DNA of 6,888 nucleotides, taken from NCBI GenBank assembly GCA_021827245.1, contig JAKAWN010000360.1, positions 1 to 6,888 on the forward strand. Reading direction: 5' to 3'. Source of the DNA: Acidobacteriota bacterium (GTDB lineage: Bacteria > Acidobacteriota > Terriglobia > UBA7540). This document shows positions 1-5,756 of this stretch, piece by piece. Position 1 is the first letter of the stretch. Every line of letters starts with the position of its first letter. The notes under the pieces are model-generated. The model did no database searches, was not told the DNA's origin, and was given only the letters and a program-made list of their open reading frames with translations. Both the position numbers and the translations under genes were made by a program.

Positions 1-1
1 C

Positions 2-154
2 CGATCTCCGGTCAGCGGCAATATGCTGATTGATCTGACTAACCCGGCGGCAAACTCAACCATCACCATCGGCTGGGTCGCGAATGCGAAGTTGTGGGGC
101 GACTTCCAGGTGACTGCTATCGGGTCCGGGAAACCTTACCTTTACACACTGTAG
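2..154 (+). CDS. C-terminal end of an unrecognised protein (5' truncated by the window)
   Basis: Frame 2 is open from the first bases and ends at TAG 152-154, giving the last 50 residues of a protein whose start lies outside the window. The visible part alternates hydrophobic and polar residues with many Thr, Asn, Gly and Ala (for example NSTITIGWVANAKLW and ending KPYLYTL), which suggests a beta-rich fold. No family motif is recognised. Its stop overlaps the ribosome-binding site of the next gene, so it sits in the same transcription unit as the small genes downstream. A virion or surface protein would fit the composition and a phage-like context, but that is inference only. Reading-frame call is fairly safe; function is unknown. 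Confidence 0.55.
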   Translation, partial: RSPVSGNMLIDLTNPAANSTITIGWVANAKLWGDFQVTAIGSGKPYLYTL

Positions 155-159
155 GAGGA
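153..159 (+). promoter_or_regulatory. Ribosome-binding site deciding a CTG start
   Basis: AGGAGGA lies immediately over the upstream stop codon. The only in-frame near-cognate start at normal spacing is CTG at 166; the next candidate, TTG at 175, is 15 or more bases away. GTG at 94, which would give a longer protein, has no such site and lies deep inside the upstream gene. Confidence 0.55.
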
Positions 160-165
160 AGACCA

Positions 166-294
166 CTGAATCTTTTGGGCCTTTTGCCAGACCCTATAGT
201 GATCGCAGTGGCTATTGCTGGAGGCGTAGTGCTCTTGTTCTTGGACACGGCAAGCCGCGATCACGGGCGATTGATAAAAAGGAACGGAGAATAA
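166..294 (+). CDS. Small single-pass membrane protein (42 aa), probable CTG start
   Basis: The 42-residue product has one hydrophobic segment at about residues 11-26 (IVIAVAIAGGVVLLFL), preceded by a short Leu/Pro-rich N-terminus and followed by a charged tail with several Arg/Lys. By the positive-inside rule the tail should be cytoplasmic. The start is chosen from a strong AGGAGG site 7-8 bases upstream of CTG 166; no ATG lies in frame, and GTG 94 would overlap the upstream gene by 61 bases. The stop TAA 292-294 overlaps the ATG of the next gene (TAATG), implying translational coupling. Small membrane proteins of this size occur in phages as holin-, lysis- or virion-associated proteins, but no family is recognised here. 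The unusual start codon makes the exact N-terminus uncertain. Confidence 0.5.
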   Translation: MNLLGLLPDPIVIAVAIAGGVVLLFLDTASRDHGRLIKRNGE

Positions 295-791
295 TGCACA
301 ATTCACTTCGTTTCACCCAACTGGAAAAGCAGCGGCGGCGGGCGGCGCAAAAGGTCCTGAACGATCCGAACGCCCCGCCAGCACAGAAACTCGCCGCGCG
401 ACAGCAGATTGACGAGGTTTTTAAAAGCGCCCAGGGTCGACGTGATTCGAGGTTCATGAAAAGAGCACTTGGCCCCTCGCCCCAGCGCGCCGACTTCGCG
501 ACGAGCCAGGCATTCGAGGAGGCACTCGTCATCTGGCAGCGCCGAATCGACGAGGTACAGTGCACGCAAATTCTTAACGACCCAGCATCAAGCTTTCCAA
601 AACGGGAAAGGGCCAGAAAGCGTCTGGAGATGATGCCGACCGTTGTCAAAAAGGGCCTGGACCGCGAACCCATAATCAAGCGTGTGAAACACGACTGGCG
701 TCCCCCTGGCGAAAAGGAACGCGCACTGGCTTTTCTTGACGAACTCTCAAAGGAGGCAACACATGCACGACGAGTATCAGAATCGGTTTGA
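294..791 (+). CDS. Unknown basic helical protein with an internal repeat (165 aa)
   Basis: Not recognised as a known family. It is a very basic, Arg/Lys/Gln/Ala-rich, probably all-helical protein without membrane segments. Two copies of a short motif are visible: residues 18-41 (VLNDP, then AARQQID) and residues 91-112 (ILNDP, then RARKRLE). The pattern is hydrophobic-Leu-Asn-Asp-Pro, about nine residues, then a basic amphipathic stretch ending in Leu/Ile-Asp/Glu. A related motif (LRDDP...ALKRL) occurs in the gene at 1682. The ATG at 294 overlaps the previous stop and has GGAG just upstream. Its 3' end overlaps the next gene by 29 bases, so it belongs to one compact operon. The basic character suggests nucleic-acid or structural-protein binding; that is inference. 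Confidence 0.75.
   Translation: MHNSLRFTQLEKQRRRAAQKVLNDPNAPPAQKLAARQQIDEVFKSAQGRRDSRFMKRALGPSPQRADFATSQAFEEALVIWQRRIDEVQCTQILNDPASSFPKRERARKRLEMMPTVVKKGLDREPIIKRVKHDWRPPGEKERALAFLDELSKEATHARRVSESV
749..756 (+). promoter_or_regulatory. Ribosome-binding site setting the start at 763
   Basis: AAAGGAGG is followed by a 6-base spacer to ATG 763. It lies inside the previous gene. It favours 763 over the upstream in-frame TTG at 736, which has no comparable site. Confidence 0.8.
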
Positions 792-1485
792 TCGCGCACA
801 GCGAGCGACCCTGGCCGAAGACCGTCAAACTCGATTTCAGCGACACCACGCCTTGCAGCGGAAACAACGTGCTGCCAGCGACACGCAGGCCGCCCGTGAG
901 GCACGTCGCGAGGTGGACCGTAACCGGTGGCACGGTGATGGGCGGTTGAAGAATCGTGGCGAGGGTTTCTCGCTGGGCGAGGAGGTGGAAAAGCTCAAGC
1001 GGGCGGCATACGAGGATCGTGCTTCGCGCTCCGTACCAAAAGCTGAGATTCCACAAATCAGCGATGAGGATATGGCAGCGTTGTTTGACCGCTTCGTAAG
1101 GACCTGCCCGCAATACGTGCGAACGAGTTTGAATGCTGCCAACCTACTGAATGCGATGTTGCACAACGTAGGGAACGGAAAAGTTACCTGGAGCGTGGCG
1201 AATATCCGAAAGGTCTTCGACTGGCTGTTGGCCAACGGGTACATTGAGACGATTCCTCAAACCGGTACCCGCACGCTGGCCGATGCATCCCACCCGCCCA
1301 CGAGGGTTTATCCAGCGCATGTCAGCAAACAGCGACAGGCAAAGGATGCGTTGAATATGGCCATCGCTGCGCAGTTGGTCGACGAGGCTGAGGCAAGGCG
1401 CGCACAAGCGATGCCATTTGATGAACTGCAAAAACAGGTCCGGCATGAGAACAAACATTACGGATCGCGGCAGGAGCCGATCTAA
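763..1485 (+). CDS. Unknown protein with Arg-rich N-terminus and a shared helical module (240 aa)
   Basis: Not recognised as a named family. Residues 1-90 are highly charged and Arg/Gln/Ala-rich, likely helical or coiled-coil. Residues 107-161 form a compact segment: a FVRTCPQYVRT start, Asn124 in LNAANLLNAML, then a T-W-S-x-A-N-I stretch and WLLANGYIE. It aligns by eye with residues 26-73 of the protein at 1682 (FLQAHPSFFQS..N..., TxSNL, LKRDGLLE). The spacing resembles a winged-helix or small helical-bundle unit. The C-terminal 60 residues are again charged (PFDELQKQVRHENK). ATG 763 has a strong AAAGGAGG site. The stop TAA 1483-1485 overlaps the next ATG (TAATG). The context is the operon leading to the replication genes, so a DNA-binding accessory role is plausible but unproven. 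Confidence 0.75.
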   Translation: MHDEYQNRFDRAQRATLAEDRQTRFQRHHALQRKQRAASDTQAAREARREVDRNRWHGDGRLKNRGEGFSLGEEVEKLKRAAYEDRASRSVPKAEIPQISDEDMAALFDRFVRTCPQYVRTSLNAANLLNAMLHNVGNGKVTWSVANIRKVFDWLLANGYIETIPQTGTRTLADASHPPTRVYPAHVSKQRQAKDALNMAIAAQLVDEAEARRAQAMPFDELQKQVRHENKHYGSRQEPI

Positions 1486-1682
1486 TGAGCAACGTTGACC
1501 AGGATGCCGATCAACTTTTGGATTATTGCCGTGCGAAAGGCATTGAGCCGACGCACGACAATTTGCGCACGGCATATTTGGCTCTGAACAGAAGTCCTTA
1601 CGAGATCTTCGTTGAAAGCTTGGAAGTCGAGTACAAACTTTTACGGCGGCTGGCCGCCGAGCGATTACGGGAGGTGGAGTAA
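1485..1682 (+). CDS. Unknown small protein with the shared module (65 aa)
   Basis: Residues 10-35 (QLLDYCRAKGIEPTHDNLRT and following AYLAL) match residues 42-66 of the downstream protein (ILVAWCRSRGIPATHSNLSA and following AYAEL). Shared positions include Cys, Gly-Ile, Thr-His, Asn-Leu and Ala-Tyr. This suggests a stand-alone half-module produced by duplication. Residues 40-65 form a predicted acidic/basic amphipathic helix (VESLEVEYKLLRRLAAERLR). AGGAG lies 8 bases before the ATG, and both gene junctions are TAATG overlaps, so translation is probably coupled. Length and composition fit a small regulatory or adaptor protein. No family is recognised; the gene call is supported by coupling and homology to its neighbour rather than by function. 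Confidence 0.7.
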   Translation: MSNVDQDADQLLDYCRAKGIEPTHDNLRTAYLALNRSPYEIFVESLEVEYKLLRRLAAERLREVE

Positions 1683-2137
1683 TGCGGTTGGACCGCTGGG
1701 AAGATTTTGATTCGAGGACGGATCGGGAGGAAATTGACTGCCTTGGAGCCGAGGCATTTCTTCAGGCGCACCCGAGCTTTTTTCAATCCGAGTGGAATGG
1801 TGAAATTCTTGTAGCCTGGTGCCGCAGTCGCGGCATTCCCGCGACGCACAGCAACCTGTCGGCGGCCTATGCCGAGTTGAAACGTGACGGTCTACTGGAG
1901 ATCCCGACACCCGAGGCACTGCCACCCAAGAAACCGGAAACCGACGCCTTCATTAATGCTTTGGCAAAGGATACCGAGGCGGAATTAAAGGCCTTGGAGA
2001 AATTACGGGACGACCCGCTGCTGAGCGATCAGACTCGCAAGAAGCGCGACTTTGCTTTGAAACGCTTGGCCATCGCTTCGCGCCTCGCCAATCGCCAGGG
2101 GGTGCCGTTGCGCGGCAGCGAGCGGATTGTTATCTAA
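1682..2137 (+). CDS. Unknown protein combining both operon-specific modules (151 aa)
   Basis: Residues 24-73 carry the most complete copy of the shared module: FLQAHPSFFQSEWNG, then ILVAWCRSRGIP, then THSNLSAAYAELKRDGLLE. A Pro/Lys linker follows at about 76-86. Residues 104-131 contain the second motif, LRDDPLLSDQTRKKR then ALKRLA, related to the two LNDP motifs in the protein at 294. This gene thus links the two unknown repeat types of the operon. The ATG overlaps the previous stop (TAATG), with GGGAGGTGGAG upstream. It is the last gene before a promoter-like intergenic region. The protein is soluble, helical and near-neutral to basic. No family is recognised; interaction with DNA, or with the other module-bearing proteins, is inference. 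Confidence 0.75.
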   Translation: MRLDRWEDFDSRTDREEIDCLGAEAFLQAHPSFFQSEWNGEILVAWCRSRGIPATHSNLSAAYAELKRDGLLEIPTPEALPPKKPETDAFINALAKDTEAELKALEKLRDDPLLSDQTRKKRDFALKRLAIASRLANRQGVPLRGSERIVI

Positions 2138-2141
2138 GGAG

Positions 2142-2170
2142 TTTACACGCGGTTGGTGATGTGGTAAAGT
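2142..2170 (+). promoter_or_regulatory. Sigma70-like promoter candidate for the replication genes
   Basis: TTTACA (2142-2147, 5 of 6 to TTGACA) is separated by exactly 17 bases from TAAAGT (2165-2170, 4 of 6 to TATAAT). TGG just before the -10 gives an extended -10. It lies directly after the stop of the preceding gene and ahead of the cold-shock and primase-helicase genes. An inverted-repeat arm (GTTGGTGAT) sits in the spacer, where a repressor could act. Confidence 0.5.
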
Positions 2171-2233
2171 TAGTAACAAGTGGCGGGAGCCAGAGGCCCC
2201 GGTATCACATCTAAATAATCGATAATCACCAAC
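2152..2233. repeat. Inverted repeat GTTGGTGAT / ATCACCAAC around the promoter
   Basis: Perfect 9-base arms lie at 2152-2160 and 2225-2233, about 64 bases apart. A third related element, TATCACATC (2203-2211), lies between them, and its CACATC is complementary to GATGTG at 2158-2163. The left arm is inside the promoter spacer, so these could be operator half-sites. A transcript starting near 2177 would contain only the right arm, which argues against a simple RNA hairpin from this promoter. Confidence 0.45.
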
Positions 2234-2330
2234 ATCATTCAGCGTCGGCAATTGATCGTCGTTTAGAAGTTATGCGCGCGATCAAAGGCCGGGAGCGTAG
2301 CTCGATCCAAACGCCCCCGAAGAAGAAGAC

Positions 2331-2338
2331 AAAGGAGA
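2331..2338 (+). promoter_or_regulatory. Ribosome-binding site for the cold-shock-like gene
   Basis: AAAGGAGA with a 5-base spacer to ATG 2344. It chooses this start over the in-frame ATG at 2272, which has no purine-rich site and would add a 24-residue, Lys-rich tail not typical of the family. Confidence 0.75.
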
Positions 2339-2343
2339 AAACC

Positions 2344-2595
2344 ATGGAAGGCCGGATCCCAGGGCGTATCTCTGTGTATTGGCCCGAGCGACGATACGGC
2401 TTCATCGTCGATTTTACCGAACCCCGCGAACTCTTTTTCCACGAAACAGACATCATTCCCACAAAGATCCCGCCCGAACAGTGGCGCGACGTTGATTTCC
2501 AGCTTGGCAAATATCGCGGTCGCCTGAAGGCTGTTCGCATTCGTATACTACCCCAACCTGCCGATGTTCTTGCGGGCGACGGAGGTGCCAAATGA
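2344..2595 (+). CDS. Cold-shock-domain-like nucleic-acid-binding protein (83 aa)
   Basis: Residues 5-68 read as a five-stranded OB-fold of the cold-shock type. The RNP1-like motif is RRYGFIV at 16-22 (canonical KGFGFI). The RNP2-like motif is LFFHETDI at 30-37 (canonical VFVHxSxI). The C-terminal strand VDFQLGKYRGRLKAVRIRI matches the usual VxF...KGxxAxxV ending. Such proteins bind single-stranded RNA or DNA and act as RNA chaperones. Here it directly precedes the primase-helicase, with ATGA overlapping start and stop (2592-2595). It is therefore probably co-translated with it, and single-strand binding during element replication is a reasonable inference. The divergent RNP1 (Arg-Tyr for Lys-Gly/Phe) separates it from housekeeping CspA-type proteins. 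The last 14 residues are a Gly/Ala/Asp tail. Confidence 0.8.
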   Translation: MEGRIPGRISVYWPERRYGFIVDFTEPRELFFHETDIIPTKIPPEQWRDVDFQLGKYRGRLKAVRIRILPQPADVLAGDGGAK

Positions 2596-4682
2596 GCGAT
2601 CCCGAATCCGAGCAACGCTTAACCGAGGCATTCAAACAATGTAGTGATGACGAGTACCGCGAGATGCTCGGTAAGATGGGCATTAACATTCCCGCTAGTG
2701 CTGACAGCACGTCAATCCGCAACGCTGCCGAGGCGATTCTCCGGCGTGAACTTTTCCAGGAGAAATATGGTACCGTTCCCTGCGACGTTGAGGCAATTTG
2801 CCAGGTGATGCTGGGGAGGCTAAAGATTACCGGCATTTTTAAGCCGCCATTTCCTAAACCTATCGAGGAAGAGATTTGTTTCTCAAATCTTCTTGCTCTG
2901 CGTGATTTTCTTGCTGGCTGCTCCTTTGATGGCTATCCGAGCGTCTCGGCGGAACAGGCTGAAAGGTTCGAATGGGCCTTCGCATTCCGCATACGGACAC
3001 CGGGTGAGTTCAGCCTTGATGAATTTGTCAAGGAGCGCGGACTCTCGATGGCAGCCGCCGTCCCGATCATCCTTCGCACCCTTGAAAGGCTGTTTAGCCT
3101 TAATGTTCACGATGGTGATACGGTCCCCGCTTCGCTGCGGGGTGCGAAGCGTTGGTGCGGCTACCGGAAAGAAAACGATAAGAAGCCGCCCCACTCTCCC
3201 GTGGATGGTTCATCTATTGGTGCGGTCGCAAAATATCAGGATCACTTTGTGACCTTTGACGAGGCGGTTGACGGCGTAGAGAGGCACGATCTTGACGGCC
3301 TTGGCTTCGTGCTGATGGAGGGCGACGGTCTTGTTGGCATTGACATCGATCATGCCGTCGAGGACGGGAAGATCAATCCGGTTGTCGAGGACTGGCTTAA
3401 ATTTTTCACCAATACTTACCGTGAGTTCTCCCCCTCGGGCGAGGGCATTCACATCATCTGCCGGGGCAAGCTCACCGGTGCGGTCGCTGGTGTGCCGTTA
3501 CCCAATGCCGAGGGCGCGACGGTGGAAATCTATTCACACGATCGCTACCTGACCTGGACCGGCAAGCTGATTGGCGGCGCTACGGACATATCCGACTGCC
3601 AGATTGCGCTGGAAAAGCTGCTGGACCACCTGGAGGTCAAGAATGCGACGGAACCTTCCGGTGAAATAGCCATGACGCCGCAGCGCGCGGGTAGCGTCTA
3701 TACTGACCTGCTCGAAAAGCTTTGCACTGCCGTTCGCGGAAGCCGCAATAACCGGCTGAATGCCGTTAGCTACTTCGCCGCTCGCGCTCATGCCGGTGGT
3801 CTGCTCAACAAGGATGAGGCCACGCTAAGAGCCGAGATCACTTCGGCAGCCCGACAAGCTGGACTTAATGACAGAGAGATTGTACAAACCTTCGAGTCGG
3901 GCTGGCAGTCCGGTTCACACAATAAGATAAAGATACGGCTCATGCATCATTGCACCGATCTCGGCAACGCCGAGCGGTTCATTCTTCGCCACGGTGACCG
4001 CGTGCGATACGTACCTGCCTATGGGCGCATCGGCTGGCTCGTTTGGGACGGCCACCGCTGGAAGCAGGACGGCGAGCGCCTTGTCCAAGAGTTAGCCCAG
4101 GATACCGTGCGCGCAATCTATCTGGAGGCCGCTGCTGCCGAGGACAGCGATGCCAGCAAACGGCTAGCATCTTGGGCGACAAAAAGTGAAAGCGCAAGAA
4201 GCGTCGCGGCGATGCTAGAGATGGCGCAGGCCGGCGGGGTGGCCGTTGAGCCCAGTAAACTTGATGCCGACCCCAATCTTCTGAACCTTGAAAATGCAAC
4301 GCTCGACCTGCGGACTGGCGAGGTTCGCGAGCAGCGGCCAAGCGACCTGATTACCCGGATGCTTCCCGTGCGATACGACCCTCATGCCTCATGCCCGCTC
4401 TTTGAGAAACACTTGGAGTTGGTGTTGCCAGATCCGGCGGTACGCAATTATTTTATGGAAGTGGTCGCCTATAGTCTGTCAGGCTCAACCGCCGAACAGT
4501 GCATTCACATTCTCCTGGGCGATGGCGAAACCGGCAAGTCAACAACCAGTGACCTCTTCAGGGACATGGTGGGCGATTACGGTCTGGTTGTAAAACGCGG
4601 TCTCTTCATACGACAGCGACAAGAGCGTTCCGCCGTACGAGCTTGCCGAACTCCAGGGTCGCCGCTTGGTAACGTGCTCTGA
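2592..4682 (+). CDS. Primase-polymerase/SF3 (D5-like) helicase, N-terminal part before a frameshift
   Basis: Bifunctional replication protein: synthesises primers and unwinds DNA. Residues 1-175 are a helical extension I do not recognise. Residues 178-345 form an archaeo-eukaryotic primase (PrimPol) domain: GIDIDH with D251 and D253, SPSGEGIHI with H287, and VEIYSHDRYLTWTG with E312. Residues 370-440 are a helical linker (RGSRNNRLNAVSYFAARAHA). From about 450 a D5_N-type region leads to Walker A GDGETGKST (K649; Thr replaces the more usual Asn). The frame then runs into 30-odd non-family residues and stops at TGA 4680-4682, while the rest of the helicase continues in another frame from about 4600. 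Restoring one base gives a 906-residue protein ending at 5313. The ATG overlaps the preceding stop (ATGA). Family assignment is strong; whether the break is real is not known. Confidence 0.88.
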   Translation: MSDPESEQRLTEAFKQCSDDEYREMLGKMGINIPASADSTSIRNAAEAILRRELFQEKYGTVPCDVEAICQVMLGRLKITGIFKPPFPKPIEEEICFSNLLALRDFLAGCSFDGYPSVSAEQAERFEWAFAFRIRTPGEFSLDEFVKERGLSMAAAVPIILRTLERLFSLNVHDGDTVPASLRGAKRWCGYRKENDKKPPHSPVDGSSIGAVAKYQDHFVTFDEAVDGVERHDLDGLGFVLMEGDGLVGIDIDHAVEDGKINPVVEDWLKFFTNTYREFSPSGEGIHIICRGKLTGAVAGVPLPNAEGATVEIYSHDRYLTWTGKLIGGATDISDCQIALEKLLDHLEVKNATEPSGEIAMTPQRAGSVYTDLLEKLCTAVRGSRNNRLNAVSYFAARAHAGGLLNKDEATLRAEITSAARQAGLNDREIVQTFESGWQSGSHNKIKIRLMHHCTDLGNAERFILRHGDRVRYVPAYGRIGWLVWDGHRWKQDGERLVQELAQDTVRAIYLEAAAAEDSDASKRLASWATKSESARSVAAMLEMAQAGGVAVEPSKLDADPNLLNLENATLDLRTGEVREQRPSDLITRMLPVRYDPHASCPLFEKHLELVLPDPAVRNYFMEVVAYSLSGSTAEQCIHILLGDGETGKSTTSDLFRDMVGDYGLVVKRGLFIRQRQERSAVRACRTPGSPLGNVL
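4594..4635 (+). other. Frameshift zone within the helicase gene
   Basis: The required change is +1 (one extra base), since the downstream frame is shifted forward by one. The downstream frame is closed by TAA at 4591-4593, so the crossing lies after that. By recall of the D5 family, LFIRQRQ in the first frame followed by VPPYELAELQGRRLV in the second gives natural spacing, which places the extra base near 4615-4633. An alternative is the AAAA run at 4592-4595. A -1 programmed shift would not give this frame. Confidence 0.7.
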
Positions 4683-5313
4683 GTTTGAGGAGGGCGATGT
4701 GCTGCGCATTGCGCTGGTGAAGTCACTTACAAGCGGCCAGGGGGCTGAGATCCCGGCCTGCCGCAAGTACGGTCACCCATTCAAGTTTAGGCCACAGGTT
4801 AGCTTTCTGCTCGACAGCAACTATTTGCTGAAGGTTGACTCGCCAGATTGGGGTACTTGGCGGCGGATTCGCGTCATTCCGTTCGACCAGAAGATCCCAA
4901 CATTGGTGAAGGACCCGCATATTGCTTCTAAGCTTTGGGCCGAGCGTCCCGGCATCTTCAATCTCGTCATCCAGGCGTTAAGGCGATATAACGCCCGTGG
5001 CCGTGTGCTGGAAGTTCCTGATGCCGTCAAGCTCGCCTCGGGAAAGTACGAACAGGACTCCGACCTGCTAGCTCAATTCATCGATGACCAATGCGCAAAG
5101 GGCGAGGGCAAGAGCATCAAGCTTCGTGATTTTACCAATGCATACAAAAACTGGGCGCAAAACGTCACCACGAAGCGCAAGGCTCGCATCGGTGAACGTC
5201 AAATGGAAGAGCGGCTCAACAAGGAGCGGTACACAGTCACCTACGACCGACAGTTGCGCGTGAAGATAGTCGAGGATCTGGCACTTCTTTTCGAAACGCA
5301 TGAAATGTTTTAG
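4666..5313 (+). CDS. Primase-polymerase/SF3 helicase, C-terminal part after the frameshift
   Basis: This is the continuation of the gene starting at 2592, not an independent gene; the TTG at 4666 lacks a convincing ribosome-binding site. In repaired numbering it holds the Walker B-type segment RLVTCSE (E697), motif C around FLLDSNYLL (N743), and the arginine-finger region GTWRRIRVIPF (R757/R758), all characteristic of superfamily 3 helicases. The stretch ERPGIFNLVIQALRRY and the C-terminal DFTNAYKNWAQ with following basic residues resemble the usual C-terminal winged-helix-like end of D5-type proteins. All key residues remain, so if the frameshift is genuine it is recent; otherwise it is a sequencing or assembly error. 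The stop is TAG 5311-5313, followed by about 700 bases without a clear gene. Confidence 0.85.
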   Translation: MVTCSEFEEGDVLRIALVKSLTSGQGAEIPACRKYGHPFKFRPQVSFLLDSNYLLKVDSPDWGTWRRIRVIPFDQKIPTLVKDPHIASKLWAERPGIFNLVIQALRRYNARGRVLEVPDAVKLASGKYEQDSDLLAQFIDDQCAKGEGKSIKLRDFTNAYKNWAQNVTTKRKARIGERQMEERLNKERYTVTYDRQLRVKIVEDLALLFETHEMF

Positions 5314-5361
5314 GATTTCCATTTCCTAATTGAGGGCGCGAATCGTGGAGCGTCGTATTTC

Positions 5362-5381
5362 CAGGAATAATGTCCTGTTTT
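5362..5381 (+). terminator. Weak intrinsic terminator candidate after the helicase gene
   Basis: CAGGA (5362-5366), a 6-base loop and TCCTG (5373-5377) form a 5-bp stem followed directly by TTTT. It lies 50 bases after the helicase stop, the expected place for the end of the operon. The stem is short, so efficiency is doubtful. Confidence 0.35.
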
Positions 5382-5422
5382 GATCGCCCCAATATGTGTG
5401 AAGAAGCTTTCGACATATATTT

Positions 5423-5446
5423 CCTGGGCCGTCGCGAGCGACCAGG
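5423..5446. repeat. Stem-loop with TCGC/GCGA core and CCTGG/CCAGG base
   Basis: Outer arms CCTGG (5423-5427) and CCAGG (5442-5446) enclose TCGC-GA-GCGA type pairing, with a few unpaired bases on the left side. No T tract follows, so it is not an obvious terminator. Role unknown. Confidence 0.3.
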
Positions 5447-5506
5447 GGAACGAGATTAGAGATTTGAGCCTGGAGCCTCTTCCAAGATTCAACAACCTAG
5501 AGCCAG

Positions 5507-5613
5507 GGATTGCAAACTTGCAAACTCAACACCTTGTCTTGACCTTTTTTTCATGCATCCCTACGTGGAAATAGTTATAGAGAGATAGTGCTGAGTTTGC
5601 GAGTCTGCAAACG
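5507..5613. repeat. Long imperfect inverted repeat built from GCAAAC units
   Basis: Arms of 26 bases at 5507-5532 and 5588-5613 match at 21 positions when one is reverse-complemented, with 55 bases between. The left arm holds a perfect tandem TTGCAAAC x2 (5510-5525). The right arm is itself a palindrome, GTTTGC-N6-GCAAAC (5595-5612). Four GCAAAC/GTTTGC units in total suggest protein-binding sites, for example for replication initiation or recombination. Confidence 0.5.
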
Positions 5614-5712
5614 GTCCCCTGGCAGTACTGATGATCCGGTGGACTTTTTGTTTTCGATTTCCTGCGCCCACAGTCCTTTCCTCTTCCTATCATCCTATTT
5701 CCTCTACAATTT

Positions 5713-5729
5713 GTCCTCTAGCTGAGGAC
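5713..5729. repeat. Perfect 6-bp stem-loop GTCCTC-TAGCT-GAGGAC
   Basis: Arms 5713-5718 and 5724-5729 are perfectly complementary around a 5-base loop. There is no T tract on either strand, so a terminator is not supported. Role unknown. Confidence 0.35.
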
Positions 5730-5756
5730 CATCTGAGCTGGCTCCCTGGCCACCAC

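Larger units (their letters stand above)
5315..5702 (+). repeat. Cluster of six ATTTCC repeats
   Basis: Exact copies start at 5315, 5321, 5357, 5419, 5657 and 5697, all in the same orientation; four continue as ATTTCCT. About one tenth of a copy would be expected by chance in this length, and only two were noticed in the coding part of the window. The last two lie in a pyrimidine-rich tract at about 5640-5720. Iteron-like or primase-recognition elements are possible; spacing is irregular. Confidence 0.45.

Noticed and set aside
212..904. Long minus-strand reading frame (230 codons)
   Set aside because: It lies opposite two + strand genes that have strong ribosome-binding sites and coupled starts; its Arg/Ser-rich composition is typical of an antisense shadow.
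5545..5551. Run of seven T as a terminator tail
   Set aside because: No stable GC-rich hairpin lies immediately upstream on the + strand.
5380..5574. Plus-strand frame of 64 codons after the helicase, in the same frame as the helicase C-terminus
   Set aside because: It starts at TTG without a ribosome-binding site, is separated from the helicase by two stops, and covers repeat DNA; no protein family is recognised.
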